Below are positions 35,193 through 46,470 of a DNA stretch of 64,000 bases, piece by piece. A program made the position numbers and the translations under genes. The notes beneath the pieces are model-generated. The model had not been told where the DNA came from. It saw nothing but the letters and a program-made list of their open reading frames with translations, and ran no database searches. Each line of letters starts with the position of its first letter. Positions within the stretch are counted from its first letter, which is position 1. This DNA comes from Narthecium ossifragum (Eukaryota; Streptophyta; Magnoliopsida; Dioscoreales; Nartheciaceae), in assembly GCA_963920575.1 (NCBI GenBank), contig OY986972.1, positions 8,630,010-8,694,009 of the forward strand. The letters run 5' to 3'.

Positions 35193-37840
35193 TATCTAAA
35201 CAAGGGATGAGCAGCCAAAAAATCGGCCAACACCTAGCCTTTGACAGCCTTTTGAGAATCAAACTGAATATCAAATTCAGCTAAAGTTAACACCCAATAC
35301 CCAATGCGTTGATGCAAGATGGGTCGAGAGAACAAAATTTTCATTACATTAAACTTTGATACAAGATAGGCAGTCACAGGCTTTAAATAAGCCCTAAGTT
35401 TAGTACACATAAAATATAAGGCCAAACATAATTTCTCTATGGCTGAATATTTTTGCTCGTAAGGCAACAACTGTCTACTTAGATAATACACTGCTCTCTC
35501 CATGCTATCTCTGCCATCTTGCGCCAAGAGACCACCTATTGATCGGTCTTCTGCAGCGATGTATAGCTTCATAGGCTGGCCCATTCTTGGTTGCACCATC
35601 ACTGGTGGCGTTGCAAGATATTACTTCAAGCATTCAAATGCTCGATGATGTTGATCTTCCTAGGCGAAATCGTTCTCATTCTTCAACCGCAACAGCGAAG
35701 AAAACAATTTTGTTTTGCCTGCACAATTGGAAATAAACCTTCTTAAGAAATTTATTTGGCCAAGAAACTTTTGTAGTTCCCTCTTTGTGGCTGGAGGTTT
35801 CGCGTCAATAATTGACTTAGCTTTGTTGCTATCTAACTCAATGCCACGCTGATGGACGAGGAAACCTAAGAAGTTTCCTGCTTGCACTCCAAATGCACAT
35901 TTTAAGCGATTGAGTTTCAAGTTATATTCTCTCATTCTTTCAAAAACCTTCACTAGTTGGCTAAAATTATCAGTCACTACAGGTGATTTAATAACAATAT
36001 CATCAACATAAAACTCAATAAATTGACCGATCATATCATGGAAAATCATGTTCATTGCCCTTTGATAAGTAGCTCCAGCATTTTTTAATGCAAACGGCAT
36101 CACTATCCATTCATAGCACCCTAATGCCCCCGGACATCGAAATGTCGTTTTATGAACATCTTTCTTGGCGATAAAAATTTGGTTATAGCTGGAGTAGCCA
36201 TCCATGAAAGAATAAATCTCATGGCCAACAATAGAATCGACCAAGTTGTCAACTGATGGCATAGGATATTCGTCCTCTGGTGTTGCTAAGTTTAAGTTTC
36301 TAAAATCAATACCTACCCTAAGTTTGCTATTTTTCTTTAATACTGGCATAATATTTGAAAGTCATTCAACATATCTGGTTGTCCTAATAAACTGAGCATT
36401 TAGCAATCGTTCAATTTCTTTTTTTATTTCCGGGAGGACGTTTGGAGCAAAACACCTTGGCGCTTGTTTATAAGGCTTAAAATTTGACCGAGTAGGAAGT
36501 TTATGTTCTACAACATTCCTATCAAGACCATGCATTTCCTCATAATCCCAAGCAAAACAATCTTTATATGAACGAAAAATAGAAAGGAGTTCATACCTCA
36601 TATCTTGGCCAAAAAGTTTGCTTATGAAAGTTGGCCGAGAATCACCATCATCGCCAATGTCCACTTCTTCCAATGGGTCTTGGGCATGCATGTTTCCACG
36701 TTTGCCATAAGGAACTTCTTCTTCTTCCTCTTGGGGGAATTCTTTCAAGCAATCGATATCGTTCATATTTTGAATCATGAACGTTTCCACATGATAATCC
36801 ATTAACTTGGCTTTCAAAGCCGTAACTGCGGCTTGATCTCTCTCAAGTTTAGTATGCATTACCTAAAGTTTGTGGCCGCTGATCGGCCAGCTTTTGGGGC
36901 AAAGACCACAGAGGTTGGTCTTACAGGGTCGAAGAGTTCGGCAACACAATCTTTCATCACAGCTCTATTTGCTGACACAACCTTTAAAGCATCGTTCACT
37001 TCCATGAACTGCAAGGGTCCATAATTGCAATCATAAAACGATGCCTCCACTGCATGCATCTCAACACTGTATAGCATGTTATCGGCCATAACTGATTCCA
37101 CGTTCTCTTGCTCATTCTAAAAAAACAAACACTGGTGTAACGATGACGACACACACTTACTACTGCGAATCCAATCTTGACCAAGCAACACATTGTAACT
37201 GGTCGACGATTCCATAACGAAGAACATTGTCGTTCTCGTCACACTTCCCACTTTGATATCTAAAGGGAGAATTCCCTTGACATGAGATGGTACCCCACTA
37301 AACCCTGACAAAGTTATGTCTGTAGGAATCAAGTCACTCTCTATCTTACCAAGCTGCTTCAACATCTTCGCCGGGATGACGTTAACTGCAGCCCCTGTGT
37401 CGATCAAGACTTTGCTTACGGGTATACCATTGACCTCGGCATGAATGTGCAAAGGTCTAAGAAGGGGCGTCATAGCTTTTGTCGGCATGTCAAACACAAC
37501 CTTACTCTCTAGCCGTTGATCATCATCTTGGGACTTGGTCGATGACCCGGCGAACCCTTGAACTACCTTGCCTTTAGACTTAGCTTCGACCTGTATGACC
37601 TCCGCATCCTCTTGCCCAAACCAAGATGAGCAAACTTGTTGATCTGCCTCGTTAAGATCATATGCTTCCCCTTCGCCCCAACCCATTGGGGTAATTGGTG
37701 GCTCTTCTGCCTGTTGAACATACTTGGCCACATCGCCTTTCGGAACCCACCAGGTCTCCATAGCAGACTAAATAATCAAACCTCCCACTAGGCTCACCTT
37801 GAGTGCTCACAGCGGGGTTGTCTGCCTTGTACAACTCCAT
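35193..37840 (-). pseudogene. Tat protease, reverse transcriptase and RNase H
   Basis: Protease (37761-37117): KVLIDTGAAVNVIPAKML carries the catalytic DTG, followed by NVLLGQDWI. RT (36859-35660): EMHGLDRNVVEHKLPTRSN, then ELLRxxFIRTTRY-like entry, FRNLNLATPEDEYPMPSVDN, FRCPGALGCYEWIVMPFALK and the active-site FYVDDIVIKS. One TGA stop at about 36360 separates the fingers from the palm. RNase H (35602-35234): YIAAEDRSIGGLLAQ and RAVYYLSRQLLPYEQKYSAI, ending QKAVKG just before the Helitron. Apart from isolated stops the order and spacing are complete, so this was a full Tat pol. Confidence 0.9.
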
Positions 37841-38150
37841 AATGAGCTTCTTTTGTGAAATATTCCTCCTTGGCGCTTCTTCTTTGACCTTAATGGGGAC
37901 TTCTATCTCTACTCACACAGTGTCTTCTACCACTGGCTCTTCCGCATCGTCCCAACCAGTTGGGACAATTGGATATGGTACAGCTGGTGTTAGTTGGGCG
38001 ACAACTTGAGTCTTCTTCACCCAATGCTTGACTGTCACATCACCGTAGGTTCTCAGGTAATCATACTTACCATTGGGACAGCCATCTGGTGCCACATTAG
38101 GGTTGCCAGCTTCATATAACTCTTTTAGTCATCGCTCAGTAGACATGCCC
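37770..38150 (-). pseudogene. Tat gag-protease linker with duplicated module
   Basis: Two successive copies of a module of about 65 residues are visible. The first is ELYEAGNPNVAPDGCPNGKY...WVKKTQVVAQ...PYPIVPTGWDDAEEP; the second, ELYKADNPAVSTQGEPSGRF...WVPKGDVAKY...PPITPMGWGEGEAY, runs on into the protease ORF. The function is unknown. The frame changes once between them. The segment is adjacent to the TGCCC duplication where the minus-strand solo LTR entered. Confidence 0.7.
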
Positions 38151-38377
38151 TGTCACACCCCGACCCAGAAAACCCATCCAGGACGGGGCGTGAGGGTTCT
38201 AACACTAATCATCATCAACCGGCGCGATACAAAGCGGAAAAGATAATTAAATTACACAATTGTATTCCAGAGGCGAACGGATTCAATTATATTATATATC
38301 ATTAATTTATACAAAGTCTAAGCTCCAATATACATATTTATACAAAATCCCAAAAGTTCTCAAAAATAGTTACAACA

Positions 38378-40771
38378 TGTGAGGACCTGCCCCTCTACCC
38401 CTGTGGCTCGTTGTAGACCGCAAGGGCAATTTGGTAAATTGCGCCTTGTTGGTTTGTTTCACACCCGCGTGTGCACACACTGGCCTTGTATGTGTTAGTG
38501 TTTGTTTAGAATGGCTAGGTGGACCCGGGATCGAAAGATCCGGACTTGGGCTTGAGTTCTTGCCCAAGTTTAGCTTTCAGCACACAAAGGATCGATCCTC
38601 TATGGCTAAGGGATCGATCCTCTGCGTGCCAGAAAGCCTTGTGAATCGTCATGAAGGATCGATCCTCCCTTGAGGAAGGATCGATCATTCATAAGTCGGT
38701 TGGTTTTTCTGCTTCGCGAGGACGGCCGCCGTTGGCCGTCGCTCTCTCCTGTCAGAGGGGGAAGACTTCCCCTCCCCTTCTTTCACTTTTTCCCCTCTTT
38801 CCCGGCTGTCCCCTCCCCCCTTTCCCCTCCTTTTCTTCTTCCCTTCCTTCCTTCTTCTTCTTCTCTTTTCTTCTCTCCCGACGTTGCTCTTCCCCTGTTT
38901 TTCCGGCAGCCACCTTCTCCTCTTCCGTTCTCCCTCCTCCGACCACCAAATTGGGTGTTCTTTGGCTCGTTGGATTCGTGACAACGAGAGGAAGATCCCT
39001 GAAGTGGTTTAGAGGCTTGTTGGTGATCAACTCGTGGAGAATCAGCTGAGGAAAGCGCAGCTAGGTAGGGTTATACCTACTGTGTTCATTTCGGGTTTTC
39101 TTGAGATCTAGCCGTTGGATATTATTGATCCTTACTTTGTTGGATTTCTTATACCTGTTAAAATAACTAATTTAAGTTTCATATTAATCAGTTGAGATTT
39201 GAGTAGGTCTTATGCAAGATTAGTCTCGGATTTCTGGTTTTCTGCTGTTCTTGAGAAACAGCCGGCTTGCGGCGAGTTTTTCGGCCGGGAAGTACATAAT
39301 CTTGGCTTTTCATAAACATCATAGTTGTAGCTCTACTCGTTAGCTTTCCATTCCATCTTGTTTCATATTTTTCAGATTTATGTACGATTTCTTATGAATT
39401 GTTTTCTGAAGGGCTGCGTTGCAGCAATTAATGGGTAAGTTAGTTTGATTAACCATTTTGATTAGCGTTTTTCTGTTAATCCAACCGTTGGATGATTATG
39501 ATTTTTGGATATGATGATCCTAGTTTATATATCTACTGGTGGCTAAGTTGGATCTTGAATCCGACGTCGTTTGGATGTCGGATCGACGGGATCAATTAGC
39601 CCTAAGTAGAGGGTTTTGGGTTTTGAATATAATATTATATTTCGGAATATAATATTATATTGTTTACTTTTCATCAACGGTTTTCGGGGTTGCTTCCCTT
39701 TGCAGGAGTTCACGGTTGACGGTCATTGTACCGTCGTAATGCCGGGACCCGCTGCGGATCGGCTGGCAGCGGTCGGTGGTACCGCTGCAGCGATTCAGTA
39801 GACTTATATGATGCCTGACATACTGTTGCATGCTTTACTTCTTATCTGTGTATGTCATAGCATGCATTCCTCTGTTGTGCATTAGTTGCATTGGTTAGGG
39901 CGTGGGTGATCTTTGGGTCGCCGTCCCGAGGCTGGAAGCTCGGACTTAGCCCTAGGACCGGGGTTGGGTTGTTTGGACCCGGTTTGAATTGTAGTGTCCA
40001 GTCGATTCAGTGATAGGCTTAGATGACTGGTACACTGTTGTGTTTGATGTTTAGAGGTCGTGTCGGCCTTGAGCCAAGTCGAGGTGTAGCCGGTACCCAG
40101 TCCTTCTAAACTCTTGGGTGGCAGGTGTGACTACCCAGCGGTGCTATCCGCCAACAGTGCTCAGGATCCTGTTGTGAGTGGCAGTGCCGTTTCCTGCCTT
40201 ACTGAGTGTGACCCAGTGTGTGACCAGTTCGCTGGAAGACCATGACTGGGGCTCTCAGGGGTATCCGGTGGGGTTATGGGGCCCCTGTGATACACCTAGG
40301 CTTTGCTTGGGGGCGACACTGTTGCGTTTCCCTCTTCCTTCTGTGTGACGTAGTGTAGATCCCTACTGAGCTTAGTGCTCACACCTACCCGGGCTGCGTT
40401 TTGCAGGTGCAGGTGTCAGTTCTTCTTCCTTGGCCCCTACCGGGCAATTGGTCGGCGGTGTGGCGGCGCCTGGTGGACTTTGAGAGGTGGTGATCGTTTA
40501 CTGCTTTTATCCTATGTTAGATAGTCTCCTACGGGAGTGATGTTGTATTTTGAATCTTCCCCTCTCCGAGGTTTTGTATATTTAACACTTTAAGTTTTTA
40601 ATCTGTGGTTCGAGGTTTCATTATTATATTGTTTTACTTGAGGGTGCTTTTGGTGATTTGTTAGGGAGACCAATAGGTTAGAGGGAACCCTCGTCGTTCT
40701 TTTTCCGCGTTGGTTAGGTTCCGGTTCGCGTCGTCCGGCCCAGTTGGGCTTTCGCGGGTCGGGGCGCGACA
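38378..40771 (+). mobile_element. Solo LTR, chromovirus family, nested in the previous one
   Basis: Starts TGTGAGGACCTGCCCC, ends GGTCGGGGCGCGACA; flanked by CAACA (38373-38377 and 40772-40776). Opposite in orientation to its host LTR although both belong to one superfamily. GGATCGATCC palindromes lie at 38585-38695 and the duplicated AT palindrome at 39628-39641 and 39648-39661. Confidence 0.95.
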
Positions 40772-41782
40772 CAACATGTGAACATATACCAAAAAGGTAC
40801 GACCAAAAATCTTCCAAGCAACCTCAAGCGCCCCTGGATGTACTCGCGCCGCCGAAAGCCGATCCTGCCGGCTCCACCGAAGAAGAACTGCCGCCTGCAC
40901 CCGCAAACACAGCCCGGGTAGGAATGAGCAAAAAGCCCAGTAGGGTTCTACTCTATGGCACACTGAAAGGAGGAAAACACCAACGGTGTTGTCTCCCAGC
41001 CTAAGTCTAACGGATGCCGCGGGTCCCACAACCCAATTGATGTCCCAAGGGCTCTTGTCATGAAACCTCTCTCCTGAACAGGTTACCAGGAGGCCAAGGA
41101 ACAGTAACATGCAAGATCACCCTTCCCAAGCTGGAATACCAAGCCTTGGGGAACCACGTCGGGAACGCATCAACATCCATCCTTAGCACTTGGTTTTGGA
41201 AGACAACACGACCTCTAAACCTCAAACACTGATCAGAGTCAACTAGCGTGAATCCTCAAAAGACATGAGACTTGATCAACAATCACACCCTACTCCTGAC
41301 TACCCATCCACGGTCCTAAGGCTAGATCCGAGCTACCCGAGAGCCTCGGATCGGCGACCTAAACCATCGCCCGCCTATCCTCAAATGCCTCTAATGCATA
41401 CAATGCATGAGCCTAGGCAAACATCTATCCTAGATGTCTCTATATGTCACGTCAACAGTTATAAGTTCCACAGATATACAATAGCCCTCGGCACTCGTCG
41501 GCAAGAGGCTAAGGTTCCACAATTCCTCATTAGCTAGCACTCATAGCTAGCTAATGGCTAAGTGAATAACTAAGCACTTAACTACAATCAAACATGTATT
41601 AAAGGCAAGTAGAACCATAGGCTTTTTAAAAGGAAAGAACATTTGAATCAATCACAAACCAAATGAAAATCCTTTGAAAACCTCATCAAATCCCCCTACA
41701 TGTTTCCCAACATGTTTAGATATAAATCCCCTACCAAAACCACCCAAGAAACACCCAAAAACCAAGTCCAAAGGGCCACGGA

Positions 41783-42130
41783 CGATGTCACGGTCGATCC
41801 GGGGATTGACCGTGAGGCCACGGACGATACCCCGGTCGATCCGGCGGTCGACCGTGAGAGCCATGCAAAGAAAACCAAGGGCGACGGTCGATCCATCCAT
41901 CGACCCTGAGAAGCCCAAAACCAAACAGCGCCTGACGGTCGATGCGACGGTCGATCCGGCGGTCGACCGTCAGGTAAATGGCGAAAAGGGAGAGATCCCA
42001 CGGTCGATCCATGTATCGACCATGGGAGGCTAAAATCGCGACAGAGCCTGACGGTCGATGCGACGGTCGACCGTCAGGCCCAGGAAGGGTAAGACCACAC
42101 TTGACGGTCGATGCACCGATCGACCGTCGA
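41783..42130. repeat. Palindrome cluster in the minus-strand solo LTR
   Basis: At least seven units such as CGGTCGATCCGGCGGTCGAC (near 41831) and TGACGGTCGATGCGACGGTC (near 41934 and again near 42049), each an inverted repeat. Type and position within the LTR match the cluster at 5446-5708 of the related 3' LTR, but the spacers have diverged. Confidence 0.85.
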
Positions 42131-42954
42131 GCCTTGGCACAGTTCATAAGAACAGTGCCGGAAATCCATTTCTTTGGATTTTAAGTATCAAACCATGTTG
42201 GAATTGAATGAAATTTTGCAAGCAAGTGTATTTAACGATGGCAAAGCTAATGGAATGAAGAAATCCAGTTTTTGACGGTTAAATCTCTTATCTAGGTCCA
42301 AATAGACAAAAACCGACAAAACGGCGATAATACGGAAACCAACCGTTAGAATACAGAAATCTCAACGTAGGAATACCGGAATTGAACAACATCACATATA
42401 CAAGGAGCTACGATGCATTCTAACACATATACATATAGCGAAAATGCATAAAACCTATCCTAGGAGAACCCGATCCAAGGATCGAGGTAGAAACACCTAC
42501 TTGAGCAAGTAGGGTAGCTCCTCCACGCGTGGCACCAGCCGAGCCGCCAAAATCCAAGCTTCGAAAGCCGAAGTCTCCAACCCTAGCTCAGCCGAAGGAG
42601 AGAGAGAGGAGAGAACGACAGGAGAAGAAGAGAAGAGAAAGAGAAAGAGACAGGCCTTATATAGAAATTCCAAATCTATCTCGGCCGTCCAAATCGATCT
42701 TTCCCGATCGAGCTCCGATCCTCCGATCGGACGCACCCTAGGGATTCTAATCAAATACATACATCAATCAAAGTCAGTGTGTGGAACACGGGTGTGAAAC
42801 CGACCACTAGAGGGCATATTTACCAAAATGCCCCCGGGGTCCAAAACCGCCACACGATCGCCCGATCGTGCCCGACGCGGAACCAAACCAACAGGGAACC
42901 GGCTCTCGACCCACGTGGTCGAGTCAGGTCTGAGGAACGGGCCCTCACATGCCC

Positions 42955-45440
42955 CTTCTTCTTGCCTCTGCTGTGACACCAATCTTCTCCTCAATCTCAA
43001 CATATTTGTCCTCATCATCAGGTATCAAATTAACTGTCGCATGTCCCATATTTTCCTCTACCAACGCAGCTGACCCTTCCCCATCGTCGGCCATGTCAGA
43101 GATATCAGAATCGCTCTCCAGTGAATGATAAGACTTGAAAAGTGCACAAATCACCCTTATAATTTGGCTTTGTTAGTTTCCGAGCAATGCTTCACTGACT
43201 ATTTTTATCCTATTTCAGGTACAACCGACCCTAGTACGAGTTAGATCAAGTTTAGAGTTTAAACGAGCTCACTTGGCAATTCTGACATGAATGATCGATC
43301 ATCACATCAGGAAAGGATCGATCATTCAAGTGCATTAACCTGACAGAGAGCACCATTTCAAAACATCAATCATCACTTCAGCAAAGGATCGATCCGTTAT
43401 GCACGACAACACTGACAGAGAGCAAGGTTTAAAAGGATTGATCTTCCTACATGGAATGATCGATCATCCACGGGGCGTGATCAATAACACAAGGAAAGGA
43501 TCGATCATCTCCTATATGAATGATCGATCCTTTACGGGCACGGGTAGCAAGTGAAGACAAAGGATCGATCTTCCTATATGGAAGGATCGATCATTTGATT
43601 GCTAGTGGAGAAAATCAACGGCTCAGATCTAATCCGTGAGAGGGATGTTCCTAGGATACAAATAGGTAGTTTCTAGGGTTTTGGGGGCGCTTCTTTCTAA
43701 GAACCTTTTTTGAACTTTCTGGTCCTCTTCTTAGTTTTTCTTAGGAGATTCTTTTAGAGGAGATCTATGGCGGAAGAGCTTCATCAACCTTCGGTTGTGG
43801 ATCAAACCCTAAAGATGAGTAACTAAACCACTCACCAAGGGATTCTTATGATGTAACTAGGATTTTGACTAGGGATTTCTAAGATCTAGGGCTTGTATAC
43901 CTTTTTACATGGCTTATATGGATTAATCCTAATTCTTTTTATAATCTTGGTGTTGATTTACTGTTGGATGGTTGGATTGTTCTAATGCGTGATAGATCTA
44001 GAGCTATTGCATGTTAGGGCTTGGATTGAACTCATCAAATAGGAGGATCATGCTAGAACTATGGTATCTCAGATGAACTCTTCTTCGTGATTAGGGATTG
44101 TATAGTGCTAGAACCACTATATTCTATTCTTAATCCTCCATTTATTCTATCTTTCTAGATTTGGCCCATCAAGGTGGTAGAACCATCTTGATCTTACATC
44201 TAAATCCATATGATAACTCTTTTCTCGCGATGAATTTATCCTAATCATGGGATTCATTAGTGGTGATCATAACTAATCATTAAATCACTGATTTTTAGAT
44301 AATTGCTCTCACCGACAAGGGATCCTAATCAGAACTTGTTGAGTGATAGGGAGAACTAGCCATTCACCTATCAACCATTAGAAAAGCCATTCAATGTGAT
44401 TAGTGTGCCCTAATCTTAGGAAAACCTGGTAGAACCCGTGTTACGGGTTAAGAATTCATTGGTCTCTTTTCTTGCATCTATAAATCCTTTAGTAAGCTAG
44501 TTTAATTCAAATTCCAAACCTTTCCTTAACTCATTAGTAGGAGACTATACATAGCATCTCAACTCAATCCTATTTCCCTGTGGATCGACTCGGACTCACT
44601 GTTAGCTACCCCTAAAGTAGTTAGTTAGTAGTTTGATTATAAATTTGTAATTTTGAGTAGACTTGTTAAGCCATGACACTTTTCAAGCTCTATCAGTGAA
44701 CACTATTGTCCGAGGTGACTAGGAAGTATGTAATGATTGGCGATGACTGGAGACATGGTTCCAAACTGGATCATCTGGTTTTCCTCAACATCATCCTCCT
44801 CGTCCTTCTTGGGACGATAAAACTTGCTGGTTCCTTTACCTCTTGCCTTGGAACCGGCAGTGTTCTCTTCCTCCCCAATAATGTCCTCAGTCTGTTCTTG
44901 GCTACTTTCTTGAGCCTGCCTGGCCTTCATCATCTGGCCATACATCTTCTGGTACCACTGGTATTGAGTTCTGGTCATGTCTTCTACCGGAACTGATCGA
45001 CGAGTGTAACTATTATAATTGTACCACATGTCTGGTATATATGACTGAGGCAAGAAATTCCTGGTGTAAATATGCGGCTGACCTCGATTCCATTGCCAGG
45101 ATTGTGGCCAATGAAACTTCATTCCGACCACTGGAGTAATTGGGAGACTGAGGTTCCAATGACACCTTGGGCACAAGCTCTGGGGCATTTGGGTTTTGCC
45201 CTTGTCCTGGCTAAGTCTCGTGAACACACCTGGACGACTGTCGTCCTGAGTCTCATCAATCACAATCTTGAACTTTTGCAACTTCAAGTTTGCCACATCG
45301 GTGATAACCATTGCCACTTGAGAAGACTTGGGAAATGGGTTAGTATCAACTCCCATAGCCTTAGCTGGAAAACCAATTCTACCTGAATCAATAGCATCCT
45401 GCAAAACATTGCGAAAGACCAAACATTGATTAATAGGCAT
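42955..45440 (-). pseudogene. Tat gag, split by a solo LTR
   Basis: Part one, about 45440 to 44701, reads CLVFRNVLQDAIDSGRIGFP, MGVDTNPFPKSSQVAM, PGVFTRLSQDKGKTQM, then MKFHWPQSWQWNRGQPHIYT and RSVPVEDMTRTQYQWYQKMY. These are motifs of Tat gag C-terminal regions upstream of protease. Part two, 43125-42955, reads SLESDSDISDMADDGEGSA and NMGHATVNLIPDDEDKY. A stop separates the two once the LTR is removed. The N-terminal half of gag is absent because LINE sequence begins at about 45445 in the same open frame. Confidence 0.75.
43126..44695 (+). mobile_element. Solo LTR, 1570 bp, probable Ty3/gypsy
   Basis: Starts TGATAAGACTTGAAAAGTG and ends TTTCAAGCTCTATCA; GTGAA flanks it (43121-43125 and 44696-44700). 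A GGATCGATC-type palindrome cluster fills 43290-43605, just upstream of a TACAAATAG box near 43655. The phrase TGACAGAGAGCA occurs twice in the cluster (43341 and 43413) and recurs in the copia LTR at 56193. Near its end CCCTGTGGATCGACTCGG resembles the R-U5 part of Athila-like LTRs. Confidence 0.9.
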
Positions 45441-45444
45441 ACAA

Positions 45445-46470
45445 ATCATATTATTGTATATCATATCTCTTGCCATTCTTGAATCGGTTTCAATGATCAC
45501 ATCTTGAACTCCATTTTCCTTGCCCCAAGTCATACCATTTAGGATTGCTACTAGCTCTGCTTCAAGAACTGAACTAGCTCCAATCGGCATCCCCATTGCC
45601 TAGATGGCAAGATCTTCCTCACGTGGCCTCCCCTTTTGTACAGCAATAGCAGCAACAATAGCAGATTGGCAAGAAGCATAGGAATCATCTACTTGAATGA
45701 CTATACCTACAGAATCCCTTTCATCTCTTATCTTACTTTGATTTCTTTCCAGGAACTCCACAACTAGCCTCATCACCTTGTTTACCAGAGCACGAGAAGT
45801 ATCTCGATGGCCATAAAAAACCAGTCGATTCCTATCTTTCCAAATTAGCCACATCGCATACGCCACTGCAGCTTTCCTTCTCTCAGAATCACCTTGATTG
45901 GAGGATCGAATTAGCAAATCCAAGTAATCCTCGGCCTCCCAATTTATGCTATCATAATTAAGAGATTCAATACCATGTGTAAGACCTGCTTGGCAAACAC
46001 ACACTCAAGAAGTGCATGTGTAATGCATTTAGTTCCACAACCACATCTAGGGCAGCGCTTATCTGAGACAAGCTTTGCTTTCCAAAGCATTTATTTGATA
46101 GCTAACTTCCCATGCAAGGTCATCCCAATGAACTATTTAATCCGGGGACCAGCTTGAATTCTCCAAATATTCCTCCAGACCCTTACCTCATCCCACCTCC
46201 TGCTCTTAATCTTCTCTTAGATAACAAAATTATAAGCAGATGTTGTAGTACAAATACCAGATCGATGTGAAGACCATCTACAACTATCTAAAGTACTAAT
46301 CGGCAGTTTCAGTATCTCCTTTACCAAACAGGGGTGCCCAAAGGAATTAAGTTTATCCATGTCCCAATGCATACCATCTTGCAGGTCCTCAACCCTAGCA
46401 CAGTTGTAGTCATCCCCACCATTAAACATCACTAGAGACATTGCAAGAGGCATCTCTTGAACCCATGCAC
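45445..46470 (-). pseudogene. LINE ORF2 C-terminus: zf-RVT and RNase H-like domain
   Basis: From 46453: CLVKEILKLPISTLDSCRWS, SHRSGICTTTSAYNFVI, the reverse-transcriptase zinc-binding region. Then 46004-45600: AYAMWLIWKDRNRLVFYGHR. Then 45596-45450: SSVLEAELVAILNGMTWGKE and VQDVIIETDSRMARDMI, the RVT_3 RNase H-like domain. Stops split these into three frames. Confidence 0.8.

Larger units (their letters stand above)
38151..42949 (-). mobile_element. Solo LTR, chromovirus family, minus strand, split by a nested solo LTR
   Basis: On the plus strand it starts TGTCACACCCCGACCC and ends GGGCCCTCACA, the reverse of the chromovirus LTR termini. TGCCC flanks it (38146-38150 and 42950-42954). Without the nested insert it is about 2.4 kb. 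It lies in the Tat gag region, which reads continuously when it is removed. It carries a palindrome cluster at 41783-42130 and, on the minus strand, a TATATAAGG-like box near 42656. Confidence 0.95.
14428..45440 (-). mobile_element. Tat-lineage Ty3/gypsy retrotransposon with antisense PMD gene, heavily nested
   Basis: Read on the minus strand from high to low coordinates: gag (about 45440 to 42955, then 38150 to 37770), protease, RT, RNase H, a second RNase H, integrase (to 28021), then an oppositely transcribed plant-mobile-domain gene (27811 down to 15789) and a possible 3' LTR. A second RNase H domain and an extra ORF between pol and the 3' LTR are known traits of the Tat/Ogre lineage. Subtracting the nested insertions leaves about 9 kb of gag-to-antisense-gene sequence. 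The 5' LTR and gag start are missing: at about 45440 the gag runs directly into LINE sequence. Many stops make it inactive. Confidence 0.8.

Noticed and set aside
44703..45596. Intact 297-residue host gene
   Set aside because: It is a chimera of LINE RNase H and Tat gag, interrupted on both sides by element sequence.
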